A stretch of DNA of 64,000 bases, taken from the NCBI RefSeq assembly GCF_001612725.1, contig NZ_BDAZ01000067.1, positions 1 through 64,000 of the forward strand, given 5' to 3'. The position numbers and the translations under genes were made by a program. The number at the start of each line of letters is the position of its first letter. The first letter of the stretch is position 1. Source of the DNA: Nocardia anaemiae NBRC 100462. GTDB taxonomy: Bacteria; Actinomycetota; Actinomycetes; Mycobacteriales; Mycobacteriaceae. Below, in pieces: positions 42,733 through 50,945 of the stretch. Under the pieces are notes generated by a model. The model worked only from the letters and a program-made list of their open reading frames with translations, did no database searches and had not been told where the DNA came from.

Positions 42733-43971
42733 GTGCTGTCACCGTCATTTAGGAAGGCAGGACCAGCAAGCACGACCGACCCGTGCGAGATCATCGGCGG
42801 CGCCGACACCCACGTCGACACAATCCATCTCGCCGTAATCTCGGTGACCGGTCAGCCGATGGCGGATCGGGAGTTCCCGACGACCGAATCGGGCTATCGG
42901 GCAGCCATCGAGTTCCTCAGCGGTCACGGCGTTCCTCGTGTGGTCGGGGTGGAAGGCACCAGCAGCTATGGCGCTGGATTGACAAGAGCCCTTGCTGCAG
43001 AGGGGATTCCGGTTGTCGAGGTCTGCCGTCCGGATCGCGCGGCGCGACGATGCATAGGTAAGACCGACACGCTCGACTCCTATGCTGCAGCGCGAGCCGC
43101 CTTGTCCGGGCATGGTGTGTCAGAACCCAAGGACGAGCGGACCAGCGTGGTCCGAGCACTGCTTGGTGCGCGGCGCTCGGCGGTCAAAGCCCGCACCGCC
43201 TCGATCAACCAGATCAAGGCCCTGCTCGTCAGCGCACCGGAATCGGTGCGCGCCAGATTCCGCGGACACACCACCAAAGAGCTCATCGCCGAGCTCACCC
43301 GCACCCGCCCCAGCGCTCATGCCGAACCGATGATCTCTGGAATACTCACTGCCGCAAAGGCCCTCGCCGATCGGGTCGCCTTCCTCAACGAGCAGGTTGA
43401 CACCCTCACCGCCGAACTCAACGAATTGACCGCGGTTCTGTGTCCTGCTCTGCGTTCAGCTCTCGGCGTCGGTCCTGACACCGCTGCCCAGTTGTTCGTC
43501 ACCGCTGGCGACAACCCCGAAAGGCTGCGGGGTGAGAGTTCATTCGCCGCTCTGTGCGGCGCCGCTCCAGTGCCAGCCTCCTCCGGAAAGACCACGCGGC
43601 ACCGACTTTCGCGCGGTGGTGATCGTGGAGCCAACAATGCGCTGCACCGCATCGCCTTGGTCCGCATGTCCAGGCACGAGCCGACAAAGTCATATGTGGC
43701 CCGGCAGACGCAAGCGGGCCGATCCAAACCGGAGATTCTGCGCCTACTCAAACGCGCGATCGCCCGCGAGATCTATCGGCTGCTGACCCGCGCCATCTCA
43801 ATCCCGGACTACGCCGACCTGCGTCCCGCACGCCAGAGACTCAACATCACTCTCACCGCTGCCGCAAGGCATCTCGGTGTCTGGCCAGGAACCCTGTCAC
43901 GCATCGAACGCGGCCAAGCCCGCGACGACGAACTCGCCAATACCTACCGAGCATGGCTCGCCACCGCTTGA
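42733..43971 (+). CDS. IS110-family transposase/recombinase
   Basis: 412 residues from GTG 42733, just ahead of the domain start. The DEDD RuvC-like N-terminal domain opens with IIGGADTHVDTIHLAVISVT (first Asp), then VVGVEGTSSYGAGLTRALAA (Glu), and KTDTLDSYAAARAALSG (Asp pair). The C-terminal transposase_20 domain has LRSALGVGPDTAAQLFVTAG, FAALCGAAPVPASSGKTTRH (catalytic Ser) and RLSRGGDRGANNALHRIALV. The last 50 residues contain a helix-turn-helix-like segment (LTAAARHLGVWPGTLSRIER), an add-on found in some members. The gene looks intact. Confidence 0.93.
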   Translation: MLSPSFRKAGPASTTDPCEIIGGADTHVDTIHLAVISVTGQPMADREFPTTESGYRAAIEFLSGHGVPRVVGVEGTSSYGAGLTRALAAEGIPVVEVCRPDRAARRCIGKTDTLDSYAAARAALSGHGVSEPKDERTSVVRALLGARRSAVKARTASINQIKALLVSAPESVRARFRGHTTKELIAELTRTRPSAHAEPMISGILTAAKALADRVAFLNEQVDTLTAELNELTAVLCPALRSALGVGPDTAAQLFVTAGDNPERLRGESSFAALCGAAPVPASSGKTTRHRLSRGGDRGANNALHRIALVRMSRHEPTKSYVARQTQAGRSKPEILRLLKRAIAREIYRLLTRAISIPDYADLRPARQRLNITLTAAARHLGVWPGTLSRIERGQARDDELANTYRAWLATA

Positions 43972-44534
43972 CAAGAATAGGAGCATCAAAGTGGTCGCCG
44001 AGATGCAGGAGTGGTCGTGCCGGCCGCTGGATGAGATCTATGTGGCCGTGTTCATCGATGCCATCGTGGTCAAGGTTCGCGATGGTCAGGTCGCCAACCG
44101 GCCGATCTATGCCGCGATCGGTGTCACGGTCAACGGGGAGAAGGACATCTTGGGATTGTGGGCTGGCACCGGTGGTGAGGGCGCCAAATTCTGGATGAGT
44201 GTGCTCACCGATATCCGTAACCGCGGGGTCCGCGACGTGTTCTTCCTGGTCTGCGACGGATTGAAAGGGCTGCCCGACGCGGTCGGGAATGTGTGGCCGC
44301 TGGCCACGGTCCAGACCTGCATCATTCATTTGATCCGCAACACCTTCCGGTTGGCCGGACGTCAGCACTGGGACGCGCTGCGCCGGGATGTGAAACCGAT
44401 ATACACCGCTGTCAACGCCGTCGCGGCACGGGCAGCGCTGGATGAGCTCACCGAGCGGTGGGGCATGAAATACGGTGCGATTGTGCGTCTTTGGGAGAAC
44501 TCATGGCAGGAGTTCATCCCGTTCCTGGACTACG

Positions 44535-46264
44535 GAGGCTGTTGCAGAATTGCAGCAGAGTTAGATGTGGACGCAGCGAACCACGTTCGGCGACATGATG
44601 TTGGCATCGGCGGAGGGGCGAGGGCGTCACGCTGCGATGGTCGCTCGATGGATCTTCATGAGATTGAATGCGGTTGCCGCCAAGTGCAATTCACTGGTGG
44701 CGTTGTCCAGGCCGCGGCGTGAGAATCGGTCGAGGATCTTCTTGAGGTTGCCGATGCCGGGCTCGACGGTTGCGCCGCGTCGCTTGTAGAGGGCTCGGCC
44801 CTGCGTGGTTCGCAGTCGGTGCCTGTTGACCTCTCGTGGAGTCGCGTCCCGCGGCGGCGGCCCCGCGGCGGGCTCCGTGGTCGCGGCGAGGGCCTGGTCG
44901 CGGTCCTTGCCCAGAGCTATGAGCCGGTCAGGTCCTGCCGCGTTCAGGTTCGCGTCGCTGCTGTAACCGGCATCAGCCAGCACGGTGCCGATCACATGGT
45001 CGACGTTCGCGGTGACGGCGAACATTCTGGCCGCGACGTCCTGCGCAGCCTGCATCATCGGGAGGAAGCAGGCTTGATCGTTGGTCGACTGCCCGATCTG
45101 AGCGGCGATGATGAATTGGTCACCGGTAACGGCGACTTGGGCGTTGTAACCCTGCAGGAATCCTTTGCGGGTCGGCATGACCCGCGACTGTGGATCGGTG
45201 GTGTTGGCGACCACTTTCGGCAGCGTTTTGCCTTCAGCAACCCGTCGACCGGCGGCCGCCGCAGCGGCTCGTTCTGCGTTGGCCACCACTTTTCGTGCTC
45301 GCTGAACGCGTGTGCTGTCTTCCATCGGTACTGGTGGGCGGCCCATCGGCTTCTTCCCGGCCGCGATCAATGCGGCATGGCGGTCCAGTTTCTCCTGGTG
45401 CGCGGCGATCTCGCGGGCCAAATGGGCCCGCGCTTCGGGCAGCCGGTGCGGTCCCTCGGGAATCCGTCCGACAACCGGCATGCCCTGTTCCGATCGCCGG
45501 CGACGAGCGATCGCTGCTGCCTCACGCTGCTCGGCGGCCTTGTCCAGCCGCTGATGCCGCTCCTGCAACTCCTGGGCAGCTTGGCGGATTCGTAGCGCTC
45601 GGTGAGTCCGATCACCCAGAGCTGCCGGAACACGGTCCACTCCGCTGCCGGAATCCTGTTTGTCGGCGTCCTCGGCCTGGTCGGTGGTCTCCGACTCGGC
45701 GACGATAGCGCCGACTTGGCGGTCGAACCATTCCCGGCCCCGGTTGGCGTCGATCGACGCATTTGCAGCGATCTTCGTCCCGTCGATCGCCACCGTCCCG
45801 AACCTACACAATCCTGCCCGGCCGGCGACCATCAACACCTGAGAGAACAAGTCGCTGAACACCTCTCGTGCCTCGGCACGGAATCTGGCGATCGTGGTGT
45901 GGTCCGGGCCATCTTGAGCGCACAACACCCGGAATGCGACATCGGTCGTGCACATCCGCTCGATCTGCCGAGACGAACGCACTCCCTGGCAATACGCATA
46001 CACCATCAGCGCCAACAACATTCGAGGGTCATAACCCGCCGCGCCAGCGCCGCCGCGCCGACGGGTGGCCCGCTCCAACCCGGTGGTGTCGAGAGCCTCC
46101 ACAGTGTCGAGCACGAACCACGCCAGATGATCCTGTGGCAACCACTCGTGCATATCGGCCGGCAGCAACATCGGCTGATCACGCAGCACGGGACGATAGG
46201 ACTTGGCCACGCCACATACTCCCAGCCAAACCCCATCCGCAGCAATCGATTCTGCAACAGCCTC
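44535..46264. mobile_element. IS1182-family element inside the IS256 transposase gene, 1,730 bp
   Basis: 16-bp perfect inverted repeats GAGGCTGTTGCAGAAT at 44535-44550 and its complement at 46249-46264. TACG occurs directly outside each end (44531-44534 and 46265-46268), a 4-bp target duplication. Removing the element and one TACG restores the IS256 reading FLDYDIE. The element is complete with an uninterrupted transposase, so it is a recent insertion. Confidence 0.92.
44627..46210 (-). CDS. IS1182-family transposase
   Basis: 527 residues from GTG 46210; reading further 5' enters antisense IS256 sequence. The N-terminal DUF772-type domain is clear: RPVLRDQPMLLPADMHEWLP, QDHLAWFVLDTVEALDTTGL, DPRMLLALMVYAYCQGVRSS, RQIERMCTTDVAFRVLCAQD. 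The DDE core includes FGTVAIDGTKIAANASIDAN (first Asp), TVLADAGYSSDANLNAAG (second Asp) and GATVEPGIGNLKKILDRFSR (Glu). A coiled-coil stretch (about residues 220-330) separates the first two. No frameshift is seen. Confidence 0.94.
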   Translation of the reverse strand: MAKSYRPVLRDQPMLLPADMHEWLPQDHLAWFVLDTVEALDTTGLERATRRRGGAGAAGYDPRMLLALMVYAYCQGVRSSRQIERMCTTDVAFRVLCAQDGPDHTTIARFRAEAREVFSDLFSQVLMVAGRAGLCRFGTVAIDGTKIAANASIDANRGREWFDRQVGAIVAESETTDQAEDADKQDSGSGVDRVPAALGDRTHRALRIRQAAQELQERHQRLDKAAEQREAAAIARRRRSEQGMPVVGRIPEGPHRLPEARAHLAREIAAHQEKLDRHAALIAAGKKPMGRPPVPMEDSTRVQRARKVVANAERAAAAAAGRRVAEGKTLPKVVANTTDPQSRVMPTRKGFLQGYNAQVAVTGDQFIIAAQIGQSTNDQACFLPMMQAAQDVAARMFAVTANVDHVIGTVLADAGYSSDANLNAAGPDRLIALGKDRDQALAATTEPAAGPPPRDATPREVNRHRLRTTQGRALYKRRGATVEPGIGNLKKILDRFSRRGLDNATSELHLAATAFNLMKIHRATIAA

Positions 46265-46544
46265 TACGACATCGAGATACGCCGGGTGATCTGCTCCACC
46301 AACGCCATCGAGTCGCTCAACGCCCGCTACCGGCGCGCGATCAAAGCCCGAGGGCATTTCCCCACCGAGCAAGCCGCCCTGAAATGCCTCTACCTCGTCA
46401 CCCGATCACTCGACCCGACCGGGCAGGGACGGGCACGATGGACCACACGCTGGAAACCCGCGGTCAACGCCTTCGCGATCACCTTCGCCGACCGCTGGCC
46501 CAACGCCCAAACCTACTGAGAGAAACCGCCGGAAACACCGTTAG

Positions 46545-47152
46545 CGAGATAGACCCTCGCACGGTAATCGCCATGAGCGGACGGGGGGGCCAGGTACCCC
46601 TTACTCTCGCCGTAGTAGTCGAACAGACAGGACCAGTAGTTTTCGGTGTTGCAGGAGGTTGACGTACTGGTCGATACCCCTACGGACACGACCACTACGC
46701 CTACGGGCGGTTCGGGTTGGCCTCGGCCAACACCGTCCGTGTTCGATGGTCGTAGGTCAACTTCGAGCCCAGCTGTTGATAGAGTTCCAGCTTGTCGTCC
46801 GGATCGGTGGATCTTGTTGGGTTCACACTTGTGTCGAACGAGGTGTTTGCGGCGTAGCTGACGCCCAGATAGAAACGTTGCTCAGTTGCGCATTGGTGGT
46901 GATTTCCCGCATTTCGACGTGGCGGTGTTGTCGGTGGCTCGGGTCGAACGCGTCGCCCTGTGGCGCCTCTTCGGAACTGCTCAGCGCACCGTCGGTGCCG
47001 GTTCTCACGCCGCTGGGAATAGGCAAGCACCATGATCATCTGGAGGTCGCCGTGGCGGCGATGCACGCGGTGATCGATCACGAGGCCGCCGACAGCATGG
47101 CGCCCGAACCACGCCCCGCCGACACGGTCGGCCCCGCAGTGGCGGTATTCCG
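46545..47152. other. Recombinase-like debris right of the IS256 nest
   Basis: On the minus strand, 46701-46870 reads LGVSYAANTSFDTSVNPTRS, TDPDDKLELYQQLGSKLTYD, HRTRTVLAEANPNRP and a stop. This resembles the C-terminal tail of large serine recombinases. A second minus-strand piece (46545-46660), CNTENYWSCLFDYYGESKGY then LAPPSAHGDYRARVYL, stops at the IS256 end and was probably cut by it. Both look like remains of a mobile element. Identification is tentative. Confidence 0.35.
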
Positions 47153-48271
47153 ATGCGGGTGATGTTCGTAGCGACACCGCTGATCGGGCATCTGTTCCCG
47201 ATGATGCCTCTTGCTATGCATCTGCGTGCCGAGGGGCACCAGGTACTGGTAGCAACCGGTGGCGATGCCGCGACGGCGGTTTCCGCCGATGTCCCGGTTG
47301 TCGATGTCGCACCGCGCATCGGACACATCCGTGCGATCGCGCAGGGGTTGGGCTTGCACCCCGTCCTCGCACTGCGATCCGCGGCGGGAATGGCCGACGC
47401 TCGCGGCGGCGCCCAGGTGTTCGCCGTCACCAACAAACCGATGATCGACAGGCTCATTCGAGTGGCGGCCCGATTCGCGCCCGACATCGTGGTGCACGAA
47501 CCCTTCGCGTCTGCCGCGGCCATCGCCGCGGCCCGCCTCGGCGTCCCCACAGTGCTGCACAATATCGCGCTGGACGACGGCACCGTTATTCGACGGGAAC
47601 TGTTGCGGCTGCTCGGCGGTGCCGACATTCCCGCGCCCGCGGCCACCCTGTCGATCGCGCCGCCCAGCATCGTCTCTGTCCCGGGTTGGCCCCTGCGATA
47701 CATCCCGTATTCGACATCGGGCGCATCCACGCCACGATTCCTCCTCGACTCCCCCCGCCGACCACGCATCGTCGTAACCCGAAGCACCATGCTCGGCGAC
47801 GGCCCCGACGCGATGCTGCGATCGGTGCTACGGGCCGCGCCCGACGTCGACGCCGATATCGTGATCGTCCGCCCGAACCGAACAGTCATGCGCGCCACCA
47901 ACCTTCCAGGCAACGTCCGAACAGTCGGGTGGATCGCGCTGCACGCCGTGCTCCCGACCTGCACCGCGATGGTCAACCACGGCGGCGCAGGCTCCGTGTA
48001 TGCGGCTCTGCGCGCCGGAATCCCACAGCTGGCGACCCCCGCCCCCGGCGACCGCAGGTGGAACGCGGTATCGGTGCAGCGGCGCGGAGCGGGTATCGCG
48101 GTGCGGGGAAGCACGATCACCGCGACACACCTGCACACCTTGATCACCGACACGCGCCTCGCCGACGCTGCTCGCGCCGTCGCGGCCGAGGTGGCCACCA
48201 TGCCTGCCATCGACGAGGTCGCAGCACAAGTCCTCGCATTGGGCCACAACAGGCCACCCCTCCGACACTGA
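47153..48271 (+). CDS. UGT/MGT-type glycosyltransferase
   Basis: 372 residues. The N-terminal Rossmann half begins MRVMFVATPLIGHLFPMMPL, AMHLRAEGHQVLVATGGDAA, the opening of macrolide/UGT glycosyltransferases. The donor-binding signature is TCTAMVNHGGAGSVYAALRA, GIPQLATPAPGDRRWNAVSV near residue 275-305. The Asp-Gln that usually ends this motif is replaced by Asp-Arg-Arg-Trp. It would transfer an activated sugar to a small lipophilic acceptor. No sugar-synthesis genes are adjacent. Confidence 0.88.
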   Translation: MRVMFVATPLIGHLFPMMPLAMHLRAEGHQVLVATGGDAATAVSADVPVVDVAPRIGHIRAIAQGLGLHPVLALRSAAGMADARGGAQVFAVTNKPMIDRLIRVAARFAPDIVVHEPFASAAAIAAARLGVPTVLHNIALDDGTVIRRELLRLLGGADIPAPAATLSIAPPSIVSVPGWPLRYIPYSTSGASTPRFLLDSPRRPRIVVTRSTMLGDGPDAMLRSVLRAAPDVDADIVIVRPNRTVMRATNLPGNVRTVGWIALHAVLPTCTAMVNHGGAGSVYAALRAGIPQLATPAPGDRRWNAVSVQRRGAGIAVRGSTITATHLHTLITDTRLADAARAVAAEVATMPAIDEVAAQVLALGHNRPPLRH

Positions 48272-48477
48272 CGACGAAATCCCCTTGTGCCCAAAGGAAC
48301 TCACCGCATGACAGGTGCGACCGCGATCATGGCATGCGGACTGACCAGCCCAGAAGCAGTGGTCATTGTTCGTCGTCGGGGATGGTCAGGATGTTCGACG
48401 GCCAGGACACCGAGCGTGGATCCACTGAACCCGCAACGGCCGGACAGTGCTCGCTGTGCCTCACATGCCATCGACGA
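48272..48477. other. Intergenic region between convergent genes
   Basis: Between the glycosyltransferase (+) and the FAH-family gene (-). No gene or strong terminator is evident. Confidence 0.4.
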
Positions 48478-49335
48478 TCACAGGATATCTGCCGAATCCC
48501 GGCAGGTTTGGCGCATGCGCCCGATGCCGTCGATCTCGAGATCGATCACATCGCCGGGGCGCAGGTAGGGGAAACGGCCGGAGAGGGCTACGCCCTCGGG
48601 GGTTCCAGTATTGATGAGGTCGCCGGGTTCTAGGACCGCATACTGGGACAAATGCCAGACCAGGTACGCGACGTCGAAGATGAGGTCGGCCGTCGAAGAG
48701 TCCTGGCGCGGTTCGCCATTGACCCAGGAGCGCAGGCGCAGGTCCTTCGGGTCGAGGCGATCGGCGGGGATCAGGGCGGGGCCGAGGGGGTTGAAGGTCG
48801 CGCAGCACTTGCCCTTCGACCATTGGCCGCCGGATTCCTCGAGCTGGAAGCGGCGTTCGGAGACGTCGTTCGAAATGGTGTAGCCCGCAACGTGTTTCAT
48901 GGCGGCGTCGGGCGAATCCAGGTAGCTCGCCCGGCGGCTGATCACCACCGCAAGCTCGACCTCCCAGTCGGTCCGGTCGGACCCGCGCGGGATCATCACG
49001 TCGTCGTACGGCCCGACCACGGTATTGGGTGTCTTGAAGAAGACCACCGGCGTACGGGGCGGTTCCGCTCCCGATTCGGCGGCGTGCGCGGCATAGTTCA
49101 TGCCGATGCACCAGACGGCCTGCGGGCGCGCGATCGGTGCGCCGATACGTTGTCCGGTGAGGTCGATGGGCGACAGCAGGCCCTGTGACAGCGCTGCCGC
49201 GGTCTTCGAGATACCGCCTGCGGCGAGGAACGCACCATCGATATCCGGTGTCAGCGTGGACAGATCATAGGTTTGATCACCGTCGACCACGACCGGTCGT
49301 TCCGAGCCGACGGCGCCGATCCGCTGCAATTTCAC
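48478..49335 (-). CDS. FAH-family hydrolase, probable 2,4-diketo-3-deoxy-L-fuconate hydrolase
   Basis: 285 residues. Fumarylacetoacetase fold: AVWCIGMNYAAHAAESGAEP, PVVFFKTPNTVVGPYDDVMI, DWEVELAVVISRRASYLDSP (metal-binding acidic residues), GYTISNDVSERRFQLEESGG, LINTGTPEGVALSGRFPYLR. The SERxxQ(L) segment is typical of the sugar-acid branch. It would split the diketo acid to pyruvate and L-lactate, the last cleavage of the pathway. The ATG overlaps the lactonase stop by 4 bp, so the two form an operon. Confidence 0.88.
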   Translation of the reverse strand: MKLQRIGAVGSERPVVVDGDQTYDLSTLTPDIDGAFLAAGGISKTAAALSQGLLSPIDLTGQRIGAPIARPQAVWCIGMNYAAHAAESGAEPPRTPVVFFKTPNTVVGPYDDVMIPRGSDRTDWEVELAVVISRRASYLDSPDAAMKHVAGYTISNDVSERRFQLEESGGQWSKGKCCATFNPLGPALIPADRLDPKDLRLRSWVNGEPRQDSSTADLIFDVAYLVWHLSQYAVLEPGDLINTGTPEGVALSGRFPYLRPGDVIDLEIDGIGRMRQTCRDSADIL

Positions 49336-50222
49336 GCACTAGCTCCTTCATTGGTGGATTCCGCCTGATCGACGGACAGCCGATACACGCGCCGCGCCGT
49401 CGTGGACAGCACCTTGACGCGGTCGTCCGGGGCAAGTCCGCCGAGGACCTGGACAGTGGCACGCCAGACCTGCGCATAGGAGGCGGCGGTCAGCGTGAAC
49501 GGCCAATCCCCGCCCACCATCAGCCGATCCGGCCCGAACACCGCCAGCGCGTGATCGACGTACGACTGCCAATCGGCGGCGGTGAATCCGGGCTTGGACA
49601 CCGTGGCCAGGCCGGAGATCTTCGCCACCACATTGGGTTGCTCGGCCGCGGCGGCCAGCAGATCCGCCCACGGCTGCCAGTCGCCGGTCGCGATCGGCGG
49701 TTTACCCAGATGGTCGAGAACCACTGTGAGCGTGGGGTGTTCGGCCGCCACCACCGGCACCTGCGCCAGCAGATCGGAACGTTCGGCCACCGCGTCGAAA
49801 CTCAGACCGGCCTCGGCGAGCATGGCCAGGCTGTCCGAAACCTCGGCTCGCAGTAGCCAGGTCGGATCCGGGTCACGGTGGATCATGTGCCGCACTCCGA
49901 CGTACTCGGGCCGCCGCAGCCGGGCCAGCTCGAACGCGGCCCGCTCGGGTTCGTGCAGCGGCAGCCAGCCGACCACGACCGCCGGGCGCGGGGCATGGGC
50001 CGCCGCGTCCAGTAGCGCGTGATTCTCCGCCAGTGAATCGGCCGCCTGGACCAGCACCAGCCCCGCGATATCGTGCTCGGGCAGCTGCGGCTTGAGGTCG
50101 TGCAGGGTATAGGTGCGGTACAAGACATCGGATGTATTTGTCAGCCAGTCGTATTCGACATGGAATTTTCCACCGCGAATGTCCCAGACATGCGCATGGG
50201 CGTCTACAGTCATCGGAGGCAT
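49332..50222 (-). CDS. Amidohydrolase-family lactonase, probable L-fucono-1,5-lactonase
   Basis: 296 residues. TIM-barrel amidohydrolase_2: MTVDAHAHVWDIRGGKFHVE (HxH), DIAGLVLVQAADSLAENHAL, VVGWLPLHEPERAAFELARL, TLTVVLDHLGKPPIATGDWQ (His plus Lys region), and FGPDRLMVGGDWPFTLTAAS (final Asp). This WP-type ending is the pattern of fuconolactonase-like enzymes. It would hydrolyse L-fuconolactone to L-fuconate. The gene is divergent from the GntR regulator 32 bp away, and the operator copy at 50123-50137 lies inside its first codons. Confidence 0.88.
   Translation of the reverse strand: MPPMTVDAHAHVWDIRGGKFHVEYDWLTNTSDVLYRTYTLHDLKPQLPEHDIAGLVLVQAADSLAENHALLDAAAHAPRPAVVVGWLPLHEPERAAFELARLRRPEYVGVRHMIHRDPDPTWLLRAEVSDSLAMLAEAGLSFDAVAERSDLLAQVPVVAAEHPTLTVVLDHLGKPPIATGDWQPWADLLAAAAEQPNVVAKISGLATVSKPGFTAADWQSYVDHALAVFGPDRLMVGGDWPFTLTAASYAQVWRATVQVLGGLAPDDRVKVLSTTARRVYRLSVDQAESTNEGASA
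50123..50137. promoter_or_regulatory. Operator copy 1, AGACATCGGATGTAT
   Basis: Palindromic core ACATC-G-GATGT. The same 15 bp occur inverted at 57226-57240. This copy lies within the 5' end of the lactonase gene and about 118 bp upstream of the GntR start, so it could control either direction. Confidence 0.65.
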
Positions 50223-50254
50223 ATGTTCACATTCTCGAAAGTGAAGGAACCGGT

Positions 50255-50923
50255 TTGTCGGTCACCGACGATGCGATTGCGAAGATCAAGGCGATGATCG
50301 TCTCGGGCGATTTGACGCCCGGATCGAGGTTGCCGCGCGAGGCCGATCTGGCCGCCGAGATCGGGGTGTCGCGCAATTCGCTGCGGGAGGCGGTGCGCGC
50401 GCTGTCGCTGGTGCGGATCCTGGACGTGCGCCAGGGCGACGGCACCTTCGTGGCGAGTCTGGAGCCGAATTCGCTGCTGGACGCCATGAGCTTCCTGCTG
50501 GAGTTCCATCAAGACGACTCGGTGCTCGACATCCTTGGCGTGCGGCGGATTCTGGAGCCCGCCGCGACCGCGCTGGCGGCGCAGCACATGACCGACGAGC
50601 AGATCACCCACCTGCGCACGCTGGTCGAGCCCGCCAGTGCGTCGGTGACCGATCTGGTCGCGCTCGACCTGAGCTTCCACGCCGCCATCGCCACCGCATC
50701 CGGCAATAAAGTCCTTGCCTCGCTGCTGGATTCGCTGTCCATGCCGACCACCCGCGCACGGATCTGGCGTGGCGTCACCGAGGAGGGCGCGTTCGAGCGC
50801 ACGGTCGCCGAGCATCGCGGCATCTGCGACGCGATCGCCGCGCGTGACCCGCAACTGGCGCAGGCGCGCGCGCTGGCGCATGTGGCCGGGGTGATGGAAT
50901 GGCTGGGCCGGGCGGTGGAGTGA
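50255..50923 (+). CDS. FadR-type GntR-family regulator
   Basis: 222 residues from TTG 50255 with GAAGGA 7 bp upstream. The HTH is seen in AIAKIKAMIVSGDLTPGSRL, PREADLAAEIGVSRNSLREA, VRALSLVRILDVRQGDGTFV. The FCD effector domain follows: VLDILGVRRILEPAATALAA, ALDLSFHAAIATASGNKVLA and a C-terminal ERTVAEHRGICDAIAARDPQ. The spaced Asp/His residues are the usual metal ligands. It is divergent from the lactonase and is the obvious regulator of the fucose genes. Confidence 0.93.
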   Translation: MSVTDDAIAKIKAMIVSGDLTPGSRLPREADLAAEIGVSRNSLREAVRALSLVRILDVRQGDGTFVASLEPNSLLDAMSFLLEFHQDDSVLDILGVRRILEPAATALAAQHMTDEQITHLRTLVEPASASVTDLVALDLSFHAAIATASGNKVLASLLDSLSMPTTRARIWRGVTEEGAFERTVAEHRGICDAIAARDPQLAQARALAHVAGVMEWLGRAVE

Positions 50924-50945
50924 GCGGCTCATCGTAGCGCTCGAT

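Larger units (their letters stand above)
42549..43987. mobile_element. IS110-family element inside the IS256 transposase gene
   Basis: The limits are set by where the IS256 reading breaks (after ITD, base 42548) and resumes (KVVAEM, base 43988), about 1,439 bp; each limit may be off by two or three bases. As usual for IS110 there are no inverted repeats and no clear duplication. About 184 bp precede the transposase and only 16 bp follow it. This fits the IS110 branch, in which the left end carries the non-coding RNA. Confidence 0.85.
42066..46519 (+). pseudogene. IS256-family transposase in three pieces
   Basis: Piece 1 (42066-42548) runs from MTTLDAVARKKAEASAEKLA through LLKQFTKTVLETALNEEMTK to GEISAQFAEI. 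A TAG (42504-42506) stands where a Tyr is expected, then GASVSKETVSRITD. Piece 2 (43988-44534) reads KVVAEMQEWSCRPLDEIYVA, VFIDAIVVKVRDGQVANRPI (first catalytic Asp) and FFLVCDGLKGLPDAVGNVWP (second Asp), to FLDY. Piece 3 (46265-46519) reads DIEIRRVICSTNAIESLNAR (catalytic Glu) to a stop. The protein joins exactly at both insertion points. Confidence 0.92.
42011..46544. mobile_element. IS256-family element interrupted by two other insertion sequences
   Basis: Perfect 17-bp inverted repeats CTAACGGTGTTTCCGGC at 42011-42027 and its complement at 46528-46544 bound the whole nest. Removing the IS110 (about 1.44 kb) and IS1182 (1.73 kb plus 4-bp duplication) inserts leaves about 1.36 kb, the normal IS256 size. 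No 8-9 bp direct repeat is seen outside the ends, so the flanks have changed since insertion. The transposase gene is in three pieces and also carries a nonsense codon. Confidence 0.9.

Noticed and set aside
42003..46552. Target duplication around the IS256 nest
   Set aside because: CTGTGGAT on the left and CGAGATAG on the right do not match, so no duplication is claimed.
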